From Helichrysum umbraculigerum (lineage: Eukaryota > Streptophyta > Magnoliopsida > Asterales > Asteraceae): a DNA stretch of 64,000 nt. Where the stretch lies: NCBI GenBank assembly GCA_949592205.1, contig CATIUR010000004.1:97300337-97364336 (forward strand), read 5' to 3'. Under the pieces are notes generated by a model. The model was given only the letters and a program-made list of their open reading frames with translations. It was not told the DNA's origin and made no database searches. Numbering within the stretch: the stretch's first letter is position 1; every line of letters starts with the position of its first letter. Made by a program: the position numbers and the translations under genes. Shown here piece after piece: positions 35,331 through 45,292 of this stretch.

Positions 35331-36399
35331 GGTACCTGAGAACATGAGAGATTTAAAGTAATGGATTCTTAAGAAAGAGAAAATTCAAAGCATTTCCGAA
35401 ATTTCTTATAGAAATTTCGAAATGAGGGCTTTAAATTTGTGACAGTCCAAAGATTACATCAAATATCCAATGTTCCCAAGCAACAAATAATCAGTTTTAA
35501 TCATACTAAGGCAACATGTAGTGTGGTTGGGAATCAATATATGAAAAGTACATCCTTTTGAAAGAGTCAAGCATGGGTGAATAAGCATGGAAAAGTGATA
35601 GTAGCATGTAGTTCCTAAGCATCCAACCAAGAAAAGTTCTAGTTCCTAGTTACTAACTTAGCTAACTTCATTAAAAATAAGCTCTTTTTAAAGTGGGCTT
35701 TGATGATCATACCTTTGTTTTAGTGAGCAAAACTTGAAAATGATTGTACAACCGTGAAGAACTTGCAAAGAGTGAGTCAAAAGGACACAAGATCACAAGT
35801 TTTGCTGAAGATTTGATGTTGGTTTCATGGTGGTGTGATGGTGGTTGATGGTTTTTTGAAGAGAAGAGGGGAGGAAGAAGGTGTTTTCTTCTTATTTTTG
35901 AATTATGGAGATGTATGGAAGGTTTAGTGGTCCCTAGGAATATGTGTCATATTCTTAAGTACCATATTCTTTACACATGGTCCCTAATGTACTCTAAGAT
36001 TTAGCCTAATGCTCTAGATTAATTCCTAATGTCCTATTGATCATAGCCACGAATCTTAAGTATACTTATTGTAACTAGTTACTTGTTGGTTCTTAGTTAC
36101 GTTTTAAATAATTTAAGAAAAGCGTAAATTTTTGCTGGACTGTTACGATCGATCTAAAATATTAAACTTAGTGTATTTTTGGTTTTTATTAAATTTTTGT
36201 CTAACGCGAGTCTATGAAATGTACATGTTTCGGCTAAAAGCTTGAAATTGCGTATTCTTTTCGACATGCGCGTATTTTCTGGCAACGATTTAAAAACATT
36301 TTCTTAAAGGTCGCTTTCAAGAATTTATTTATTACTATATGTCTACTAAAATATGCTCTTTACAGGTCACGAGCCTCGACCTTTTCGGAGAGAATTGTT
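35331..36399 (-). other. Internal region between the two frames of the Athila-like element
   Basis: AT-rich, with no frame of note. An acceptor-like CTCAG|G at 35337 and a pyrimidine-rich stretch suggest that an intron could join the 451-codon frame to the gag-like gene, as happens in some plant retroelements. No donor was identified with confidence. Confidence 0.4.
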
Positions 36400-37755
36400 T
36401 TACGATTCGTTCCGATCCCTCCATAGGGAAATGGTTGAGATTTGCTCCTTTAAGCAACCGTTTTTAGGTACAAAACTTTTTGAAAGCTCCCAAATGACAT
36501 TATAAACTAAATAGTAATGACTATTCTCTAATTTTCTTAGGACTTTTCGTTCCTCGTATCCTAAATTGACAAGATCACTAATTAACTTATTTTGTGCCTT
36601 CATTATCTTTTTAAGGTTTGACAAACCGTCACGTGGTCCTTGGTCTTTATAATTTAGATCGTGTGTGAGTTCATTCATGACTTCCAGAAATGCTTTCTCT
36701 TCCTGCGAATCAGGTTTTCCGATTGTAGATTTAACTATCCTAACGAGTTCACTGATTTTGGCTTTTTCTGTGGAAGTGAAGGGGTATTTTGTAAAGGCGA
36801 AGATTCGAATAAGCTTGATGTGAAGGTCTTTTCTTTTAGTGAAGAGAGCTGTGTCGATTCTTTCCTTGGTGGAATCAGGAAAAACGTCTCGCAATTTGGA
36901 GATCAAGTAAGAGGCGGGGTCAACAAAGAATGGAATATTACCAGGAATGACGATGGGAATCATCGGGTCCCATTCTATCCAGAACTCAAGTTTCTTAATC
37001 ATTGCAGCGACATTGTGATTGATTAATATCATAGATATTGGGAGAAAATCCATGTCGGCAAGTGATTCAAAAAGTAGATCTAAATCTGCTATAAACTTTA
37101 GTTCTTGGTCTCTGAAATTTGTGAAAGTGCTTTCGCATTCATGACTTGACAGGCGAAGAAGGAATTCTACTTGTTTTTCTAATTTGGCAATCGTTTCTCG
37201 TTGTTCATAGGAAAACGGGAGGTCAGCGTATTTTAATTGCCTAACGAATGCTTTATAGACATCTACCCTATGGGAAGGATTGAAGGAAGCACCGAGGTAG
37301 CATTCTTCAAAACAAGGTTGTTCTAACTCGACTGATGGAATCTTATCCACCACTCGGTAAATGGTGTATTTGTGTTCATGTGAAAGGAATGGAAAGATAC
37401 CGTCATTACAAGAATTGTATAGGGTTTGGGTATACACTGATGTTTCAGGAATGAGGGTGATTAAGTCACGTAATTTCGGAGGTTTGACTTCATAATGATC
37501 TTCGGGAAGATTATTGAAGTGGACAGAATTTGGCAAGCTAGGTGAATGAAAAGTTGGAGAGTGATCTTCTGAAGATGATGCAAGGTCGGGTAACTGATTC
37601 GTGTCATCAAAGTCCAGGCAATGTTTTGGAATGGAAAGTGGGGTCCTAAGTTCTTCTTGGGTATCGGAGGTCTCCTTAGTTTTAGAGGAAGAAGGTGAAA
37701 GGAAATCAGATCCTATCTCTTTTTTTAAGTAGTTAAAGAATTCCGTATTATCCAT
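36400..37755 (-). CDS. Intact 451-residue protein of unknown function in a retroelement
   Basis: A long, uninterrupted frame in an otherwise decayed element. Residues 1-90 are serine/acid-rich and probably disordered; about 95-400 look folded and largely helical (leucine/isoleucine heptads, for example around 195-260 and 300-400); the C-terminus is basic. No zinc knuckle, protease, RT, RNase H, integrase, transmembrane segment or signal peptide was seen. It begins about 210 nt after the end of the LTR remnant (minus-strand direction), where a first retroelement gene would stand. It could be a diverged gag, an accessory protein or a captured host gene. The open frame in a broken neighbour suggests recent loss or selection. 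Confidence 0.6.
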   Translation of the reverse strand: MDNTEFFNYLKKEIGSDFLSPSSSKTKETSDTQEELRTPLSIPKHCLDFDDTNQLPDLASSSEDHSPTFHSPSLPNSVHFNNLPEDHYEVKPPKLRDLITLIPETSVYTQTLYNSCNDGIFPFLSHEHKYTIYRVVDKIPSVELEQPCFEECYLGASFNPSHRVDVYKAFVRQLKYADLPFSYEQRETIAKLEKQVEFLLRLSSHECESTFTNFRDQELKFIADLDLLFESLADMDFLPISMILINHNVAAMIKKLEFWIEWDPMIPIVIPGNIPFFVDPASYLISKLRDVFPDSTKERIDTALFTKRKDLHIKLIRIFAFTKYPFTSTEKAKISELVRIVKSTIGKPDSQEEKAFLEVMNELTHDLNYKDQGPRDGLSNLKKIMKAQNKLISDLVNLGYEERKVLRKLENSHYYLVYNVIWELSKSFVPKNGCLKEQISTISLWRDRNES

Positions 37756-37966
37756 CGCCTTAAATTCATCCTTTGAAATGAGGCAAGAAGTGGGTTTTCG
37801 AGTTGTTATTTTTAAACTAATATTATCCTAATTAACTAATACTTAATTTCTTAAATTAACTTTCGAAGGATATCTGAGAAGATTTCGATCGGAAGGATCT
37901 CCTAAATACTACTACTTAAGGCGGCTTTGAATCGTACATTTACGATTCCCTTGGATAAGGGAAATC

Positions 37967-38199
37967 TTGGTGGTGGGCATTTTTCTCTAAATCTTGTTTC
38001 GGATGCCTTGAATCTTTAACTGCGTGTGGAATCTTCGTTTCTCGTCCATTTTTAGTGATTTTTCTCGTGCTTCCGTGTTTTCACCTTCTTGGCACAATAT
38101 CACTGATTTAAGTGATAATTGAGCTTGTATGCCAAGTATTAGTCTTAAATGAGAGAGATATCGGTAGTAAAAACATGACTTTTTACGCGATATCACAAA
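37967..38199 (-). repeat. Truncated 5' LTR of the Athila-like element (233 bp)
   Basis: Matches 22190-22434 closely; the minus strand starts TGATATCGCG at 38199. Similarity stops near 37967, so most of this LTR is deleted or replaced. To the right, LINE sequence begins at once. Confidence 0.75.
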
Positions 38200-38659
38200 C
38201 GCCACCACCATTTGCCTAAAAGAAAGAGGTTTTTTGCACGAATACTCCTAATTCCCAACCCTCCTTTATTAAGAGGAGATAACGTGTTATTCCAACTAAT
38301 CCATGTAATACCCTTTTCATCATTTGTTTTGCCCCAAAAAAACTTTCTTCGAATGCCGATGATGGAAGCTATCAATAATACCTGACCAGTTACAAACTTT
38401 AGACATATTTTTGCCAACCGGAAGGCCAAGGTACATAAAAGGGAAAGAATCATGATTACACAGAATGGATCAGGCTACAATCTCCACCTCTCTTTCTCTC
38501 ATTTACTTCAATGCCAAACAACCGACTTTTCAACAGATTAATCTTGAGGCCTGATACATCTTCGAAACATTTAAGAACCCGAATTAAGTTCTTCCCATTA
38601 TACGCTGACCAACACCCGAAGAAAAGAGCGTCATCCGCATACTGAAGCAAGGAAATATT
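38200..38659 (-). pseudogene. LINE (L1-like) reverse transcriptase, C-terminal fragment
   Basis: The minus strand encodes the YADD catalytic box (LQYADDALFFG near 38650) and further downstream the plant L1 sequences IRRKFFWG and GGLGIRS...LLGKWWWR. Frames are broken by stops and shifts. The fragment ends at the Athila-like LTR on the left and is cut by a solo LTR on the right; it continues at 40775. Confidence 0.8.
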
Positions 38660-40769
38660 TATAACACCTCTCATTTTACAACCATTTAAATATAATATAT
38701 CGGAAGCGCAAGTCCAAATAATCATTAATAATTTACATCCTTTAGTCAACATATAAAATCCAACTACTTCAAATCATAGTTTATCAACATGGGTGTTGTT
38801 TCAAAACTAAAAGATAACATTGATTTATAAAAAGTCAAATATCAGAGTAACGCCTAGTTGTCAAACATTCCATCAAGTCAACAAGCTTCTTGCCTGCCCA
38901 TTGTATCAACACAATAATTTGCAAGAAGTGGGGTGGTGGGGTTAGCATAACGCTAAGTGAGTGGATAATAATCAACAGCCCAACTTAGCATAACACCTCT
39001 GTTTACATCAAAGCATCGTAAACACATAATACACAATAAAACAATTCAACTGTTCAACAATTCAACTGGTCTACTATTTATCTGGTCAACTATTCAACTG
39101 GTCAACCTTAAAGACATAAGTACACAATACAACTTGTCAACAATGCAACAGTTCAACAATATCACACCTCAATAACGAGGATCGGTGGCTCTAGAGATAC
39201 CATGATACCTGGGTGGCTCCCCAAGAACACTTACCCAACCATATCCGTGTGGCCATAACGGACGAGACCGATAGCTAGTGGTTATCATCCTCAAACACAG
39301 GTTCTATACACACAACAAATGAAGTAAGTCCCCGTGTAATTCATACAACAACCAACTAGCCCAACCAACTAGTTCAACCTGTTGACCTCATTAACAACTG
39401 ATGCCCGAGGGCCAAACATATCACGTGATCACATATTCACAACTCATCAGGTCAACATTTCAGACTAACAGTCTATCAACAGTATTATTACTATTAAACC
39501 CTAATTATCATGACAACTGAAAACAGTAATAATATGCATACCCGTTGTAACCAAAACTGTTACAACTAAATCACACTGAGGATTAAAGATCCACTCACCG
39601 ATACCTCAGCTGCACGCTCAGAAGTCTAATATTACTGAGCCTTCTTACAATCTGAGAATACAAACAGAATAACGAGTTAATAACTCAGTAATAACAATGA
39701 ACTTATATTATAATCATATAGCATATTTCAGTACATACTATTCCACTACAATACATCAAGTACTATTTTATACTAATACCATAAGTATTAAATCATTCAA
39801 GTAACGAGGCTAAAACAATAAGTGCATACAGTGACTAGGATCCGCCGGATTAAACCCTGGATCCGCCGGATCCCTCTTATGATCCGCCGGATATAATAAT
39901 TCTTATTTTATAAAAATATTATTTTTTCAAGGGTTTATTCAATTGTAGATACGAACTCGGAGTATCCGCCGGATCACATCATGATCCGCCGGATCCCCTC
40001 TGGATATGGTCATGATATGGTCTTTGATCCGCAGGATCATGACAGGATCATTATTGGATCCGCAGGATTATCATAGGATCCGCAGGATCACTATATGATC
40101 CGCCGGATCAAACCCTTTTCCAGCAACCTGCACCTTCTTCTTCACCCAGAACCCGAATTTTATATCCAAATCAACAAACTCAGTACATAATCAGTTACTA
40201 CTACATCTATTAACATCAAACATCAACATACAACTAGTTTTCAGGTTCCAATTTCATGTATACATCATTAACTCATCAAATTTCAATAACAATCAAGTTT
40301 ATACAAGAATAAAACAAGATAACACTTACAATCAAGGAAGAAATTGGATGATGATGATGATGCAAATCTGAGATTATTTCAATTCCACAAAATAATTTGT
40401 TATTTTCTTGCTTTTGGTAGGTTTAATTCTTGAGATTTTTGAGGAAATGAAAACATAAAGAAAGGTTTAAGAAATATCAAGAAATAAGTCGGTTCACCCA
40501 ACCGACCCAATTCATCCAGTGTAATTTAATTCCTCTTTTAAACTTATTGTCTGGAACCCGAAAATCATTTGCGAGTCCAACTATTTTATTTCACCGACAA
40601 CTTTATTAATTTACAACAATTAATAATTTATCTGTCACAATGGAATATTTAACTCCTATTCCAATTATTTTTCAAGTAATTTAAACCGAACTATTTCCCA
40701 GCACATTAAATACTCATTTAAAATTAGGAAATAGTAAAATATTACTAGGTCCAAATTGAGGATGTTACA
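38660..40769 (-). repeat. Solo LTR, 2110 bp, inside the LINE
   Basis: Minus-strand start TGTAACATCC at 40769 and end GTTATA at 38660; the target repeat ATATT flanks it (38655-38659, 40770-40774). There is no internal region, so it is a solo LTR left by recombination. Minus-strand order: CAT run (40345-40365), donor-like GTAAGTGT at 40329, GATCCGCCGGATC-type array (39838-40108), GGTGAGT at 39599-39593, hairpin TTAGC/GCTAA at 38956-38942. At the expected acceptor position the sequence reads TTGCAAA instead of TGCAG; a CAG|G lies 24 nt further on at 38894. Confidence 0.9.
39838..40108. repeat. GATCC-GCC-GGATC hairpin array
   Basis: About nine copies of GATCCGCCGGATC or GATCCGCAGGATC are spread over 270 bp. 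Each is a 5-bp stem with a 3-nt loop, and GATCC/GGATC halves also occur alone. Confidence 0.87.
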
Positions 40770-40774
40770 ATATT

Positions 40775-41765
40775 TGACCCATCACTTGATAACGTAAGAC
40801 TCGAAAAAAGTTTCTTACGACATGCCTCCAAAGTTAACACTTGAAGTGCCTCCGCTACGATTTAAAATAAAATAGGAGATAACGGGTCCCCTTGCCTAAG
40901 CCCGACCCATGGATAACTCCTTAGTTGGGGATCCATTGATCAACACCGAAACTGTTGTAGAGGAGAGGCAACCACGAATCCACATACACCATTTGTCACC
41001 AAAACCCATATATCCCAAAACATCATCAAGAAAAGACCAGCTAACACTATCGTAAACTTTCTCAAAATCGACTTTCATACACATAAGTTTTAATCTTGAA
41101 CTCTTTGCATAATTGATTATTTCATTTTCAATTAGCACCCCGTCCAAAATTTGACGCCCCAAAATAAAAGCCGTTTGATTATGTCGAATAACTTAATGAA
41201 TGCTTTTCGACATAGTGAAGCAAGTATTTTTGCAATAATTTTATAAAGACACCCAATTAAACTTATAAGGCGAAAATCTAATATGTTTATGGGATCATTT
41301 GATTTGGGAATGAGGGAGATATAAAGGAAGCATTGCATCCTTTACTTAAATGACTGGAAGTATCAAAAGGATTTTATACAATCAAAAAATTCACCTTTGA
41401 TAATATCCCAGGCACGTTTAATAAAATTAAAATTGAAACCATCAGGGCCTGGAGCTCTGGACCCGGAACACTCCCAAACTGAGTGTTTTACTTCATCCAT
41501 AGTTATTGGAGAAACTAAAAACTCCTGATCATGATCATCAAGTTTGAGATTGTTTGAATCTGGAAATATTGGCCTGCCATTATCCTTCTCATGAAATCTC
41601 TCAGCAAAATAAGAGAACGTGACTTCTTTAATTTGAATAGGAGAATCACTTCAAGACCCATCCGGAAATGCTTGGAAATATGCAACGAAGTTGGACAGAG
41701 ATGTGGATGCAACATTGCAACAACTACGTGAGAGAACACACAAGATAACATTCGACACAATCTTG
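40775..41765 (-). pseudogene. LINE (L1-like) reverse transcriptase, N-terminal fragment
   Basis: Minus-strand frames carry L1 reverse-transcriptase signatures: a D..PISL-type block (IPKSND... DFRLISLIGCLYKIIAKILA near 41230-41310), MKVDFEKVYDSVSWSFL near 41040-41075 and a linker with SGSRAPGPDGFNF near 41420-41470. Several stops and shifts are present. It joins the 38200-38659 fragment across the solo LTR. The LINE lacks endonuclease sequence at its 5' side and is probably 5'-truncated near 41765. Confidence 0.8.
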
Positions 41766-42210
41766 TTGAGCATATGTTTGGACTTTTTTAGCCTTTTTAA
41801 TGTAAGTGTTTTTGATTTAAATGTAATATAGTGTAATTTAATAAGATCGAAAAGCTAGAATTACCAACAAAGTTTGCCAAATTAACTTACAAAATGATGT
41901 TGCACCACTCCAAAGCATAGAGAGAAAGAAGAAACAGAAAAACAAGTTACAAACAAGTTTATAGAATTATCTTGCAACTCTAGTACTCGTATTTCTCTTT
42001 CAACCATGTCAATCTACTTCTTATTCTATATAATTTTTAAAAATTTTAATTTCATAGAAAAATTAAAATGGGAACTTTTTCACATTGTGAACCACATGGT
42101 CGTACAATGTAAAACTCAATGTCAAAGTACTTCAAGCCATTCAACTTACAAACGGTAATACTATCACACTACTATCATATCTATTATATAATAGCACATA
42201 ATATATATCA
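41766..42210. other. Intergenic, nothing recognised
   Basis: AT-rich sequence between the LINE remnant and a SINE-like head; no coding or repeat structure stands out. Confidence 0.5.
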
Positions 42211-42296
42211 TTGTCTCCAATTTGAACCTACAACCTCATGATTAGAAAGGTCCTCCGATACTGCTAGACCATTGACACTTTGGTAGAGGTAATACC
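42211..42296 (-). mobile_element. tRNA-derived SINE head
   Basis: On the minus strand a tRNA-like A box (TGGTCTAGCAG) is followed about 30 nt later by a B box (GGTTCAAATTGG), with a spacing typical of RNA polymerase III promoters of plant SINEs. The downstream body towards 42150 is short and AT-rich. The clover-leaf is too degraded for a working tRNA gene. Confidence 0.55.
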
Positions 42297-42894
42297 ATAT
42301 AAATGCTGAGAATATGATGTCGACCGAAACAAATCCAATATTGGCAAATACACACAAAAGTGCGTGTGTCATAATAACTCATAATCAAAGTAAGTAAAAC
42401 AATCAAATTTGAGTTTAGAAACTTTGACTAGTCGTACGTGCTTTATTGACTCCACGCGTAAGAACATACTAGACGTCAATATTAAGCCGAACGTGCACTA
42501 CAAGTGACTTCATGAGCAAGCTAGTGTAGTAGTAATATATTGAAAAAAAAATCAAATTCCTCCGGTAATATATTCTATTGTGTATAAATGTATATATTCA
42601 ATTTTCGATTTTTTTTTAATTGTATGTAATTTTATGATTTGGGGCTTTGTATGACGCTACGTGGGTGGTTTATATGAATGATACATGACTTAAAATATAT
42701 ACAATTGGCAATAACCGAAAATTGAGTACACATGGTTTTTACAAGTTCATACAGACAATAAGTTTTTTGTGATACTTTATTACATTTTCAAACACTTAGG
42801 CATTATACTCATTAGTTATGATTGAGTTGCACATAATAGTCGCTGGTGCATGTTAAACGTACACCGCCCATCAATCATCATCTTCTTACAAATT
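42297..42894. other. Intergenic, nothing recognised
   Basis: No coding frame or repeat seen. Confidence 0.45.
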
Positions 42895-43140
42895 TAGAGT
42901 GTTTGGTACGGGCTTTCTATGACTTCCAGGGGTTTGAACATCTACTTTTAATAATTTATAGTTCATAAGTGTTGTTTGGCAACATAACAAAAATATGACT
43001 TCTTGAAAAAATAAGCCCCGTAAAGTCCTTAAACAAGAAGTTTTTTGAAGTAGCTTTTGAATAGTAGCTCAAACCCAGCTCTAGCCACAAACTTCAGCTT
43101 TATCTCCGGATCCAACTCGTTGTTGCCAAACACACCCTTA
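42895..43140. mobile_element. hAT-like MITE, about 246 bp
   Basis: Imperfect terminal inverted repeats: TAGAGTGTTTGGTACGG at the left and CCAAACACACCCTTA at the right. A clear 8-bp target repeat was not found. No coding capacity. Confidence 0.5.
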
Positions 43141-43413
43141 AACATTCGAAAGATAACAAACAAACAAATTATTTATTATTATTATTATTTTTTTTTTGAT
43201 ATATCAATAGATAGATGGTTAATTTTTTTAAGAAATATATGGTGACACAAGACCACAGGTGATTAATAACTGGTCATAACCAAAACTTGATCATGCACGT
43301 GTTTGTTTTTGGCTTCTTGACATCTTCAATATTTCTTGTGTCACCTTCTTTTTGGATAAAATGCTAAATAAATACGTTTGTGCTGCTTTCAAAAAATAAG
43401 ATTAAAAAAAAGG

Positions 43414-44240
43414 GTAATAGATAATATACATTACCTAGAGTAAGGTTCAAATGAGTAAACCAATTTTGAGTGAGAATGAGGGAACCAATAGATTTATACC
43501 ATGTGTCACTTTATTCCCTCTCCTCCACATTTTTTAAAAACGGTAAGTCGAAAAATCATGAAAATTGCATCATAAAATTCAACGTTTTCTCCTCTTCGAT
43601 TTGCCGTCCCTCAAGGCATACTTTCGACAACTTTTTTTTTCTTCCATTTTTTGATGGGTTTTACAAATTAGTAACACGTGTGTTAGTGATTGGTTATACA
43701 TTTAATTTGTGGTTAAGGTTAGGGTTTAGGGTTTATTAGGGTTTAGGGTTTAGTAGGGTTTAAGGTTTAGGGTTTAGTATGATTTAGGGTTTAGAGTTTT
43801 GTAAAGCGTTTAGGGTTTAGGGTTTGGGGTTAGGGTTTATGGTTTAGGATTTGATGTTTGGGGTTTCGGGGAGAAACTCCAAACGTCAAACCCTAAACCC
43901 TAACCCATAAACCCCAAACCCTAAACCCTAAACGCAACATTTTAATACATGTGTTAGTAAATGTGAAATCCACCAAAAAAATGGAAAAAAAAAACTCGTC
44001 AAAAGTATGCCTTGAGGGACGGCAAATCGAAGAGGAGAAAACGCTGAATTTAATGGTGCAATTTTCATAATTTTTCGATTTGTCGTTTGTGAGATAATTG
44101 ATGTTGAGGGTAAGTGAGTTTTGTACATGTGGAACATTCTCTTTGTACACATGGCTTGATATCATTGGTTCCCTCATTCTTACACAAATTTCTATTCTCA
44201 TTAGAACCCTACCCACATTACCTATTATTATTATTCATGT
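43414..44240. mobile_element. Foldback element with opposed telomere-like repeats, copy 1
   Basis: Two long arms (about 43440-43700 and 43935-44210) are inverted copies, sharing for example TTTGCCGTCCCTCAAGGCAT and its complement. The centre (43700-43935) consists of TTTAGGG-like units that turn into CCCTAAA units half-way. It is related to 49214-50021. Ends are approximate and no target repeat was resolved. Frames at 43470-43739 and 43893-44216 are arm sequence, not genes. Confidence 0.75.
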
Positions 44241-44860
44241 TTTCTTTTTGATATGTCACAAAATAATTGTTTACTTTCAATTTCAACCGATCAATAAATG
44301 TTTAAGTGAAAAATAATGAATTCTTAATTGGTAAGCAGTCCTTTTGAAAAACCGTGCGCAAATTTGTGGTGAACAACTAAATTGGAACGCAATATTTGTA
44401 AATTGAGGGACCATTGTTATAAATATTACGAGTAGTAAATTCAAGTCCTGAATTTGTAACTCTTGTTTAAAAATTTGGCTTCACACATAACATTTATGCA
44501 CTTATTAACATAGACGTTATCCCTTATAATAATAATAATAATTAATAATATTAATCAATAATAATAAGTTATTTACTTGTAGCATTTATTAATTATTTAG
44601 GTTAAAAACGTCGAAACGTAGTTATATCTCAACAAGAAACCTCTTGTATCTAGTTCTAATAGTATAACTCATATAAAGATTGTTTTGAAAAAAAGGGCAT
44701 AATCGTCCACCAATAACATAAAACAGGTGGTTTAATTTACCATTGACTTGTTGACTTAAAATTCTCTCAAATTTATTTTATTTTTTTTAAATTAAATAAA
44801 AATAAAAATAAAAAAAATATTATTATTAAACCGAAAATAAAAGGTGGAGTTCCTTTGGCC
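44241..44860. other. Upstream region of the arginine decarboxylase gene
   Basis: AT-rich, with poly-A/T tracts near 44770-44820; no gene recognised. It probably holds promoter elements not identifiable by eye. Confidence 0.45.
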
Positions 44861-44863
44861 AAC

Positions 44864-44888
44864 CTATAAAAACGGCCTTCTATATAAA
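44864..44888 (+). promoter_or_regulatory. TATA boxes of the arginine decarboxylase gene
   Basis: TATAAAAA at 44864 and TATATAAA at 44881 lie about 400 bp before the start codon and imply a leader of roughly 380-400 nt, long for a plant mRNA. Which one is used is not determinable here. Confidence 0.55.
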
Positions 44889-45000
44889 TGCCCATCAACT
44901 CCCATGCAATTCTCGCCCACTTCAATTTCTGAATCCCCATTTCTCTCTCTTTTTTATCTCCCGCCGTTAGGTTTCCGTCACCTCCTCCTCCCAATTTTGC

Positions 45001-45027
45001 ATGGTGGAATCAGGTCATATCCGTTAA
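45001..45027 (+). promoter_or_regulatory. 8-codon upstream ORF (MVESGHIR) in the ADC leader
   Basis: A short ATG-to-TAA frame ends 265 nt before the main start codon. A longer upstream frame starting at 44904 (50 codons, to 45053) overlaps it, and would be translated only if transcription starts before 44904. Short upstream frames that lower translation have been reported for plant polyamine genes, including an ADC, so a role here is plausible but unproven. Confidence 0.45.
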
Positions 45028-45292
45028 ATTCCCTAACGCCGTTAGCCTTCTAACCCTGATAATCCTCTGTATCTTTTAATTTCATCTTCTGAGCGTTAGT
45101 TGTGGGGATATCTGAGTTGATTAAAAGGCTAGGGTTTGCTTCTCCTTTGATTCCGATCTCCTTCTGCTTCTTTTGAGGGGGTAGCCGGGGCTCCGGCCTC
45201 GGCGGGTTGTAAAGCCCCCTACCTTTACAAACTTTGCCAATTTCAGTCCTTATAATTCTTTCATTTTTTCATTTTAACCCCCTGTTAACCAC

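Noticed and set aside
41515..41760. 81-codon frame on the minus strand
   Set aside because: It is out of phase with the LINE reverse-transcriptase fragment that covers this region.
42211..42296. Functional tRNA gene
   Set aside because: Only A and B boxes are recognisable; stems do not pair well enough for a tRNA, so SINE is preferred.
43706..43930. True interstitial telomere from a chromosome fusion
   Set aside because: The repeats are degenerate, flip orientation and lie between inverted arms found again at 49214-50021, so they belong to a mobile element.
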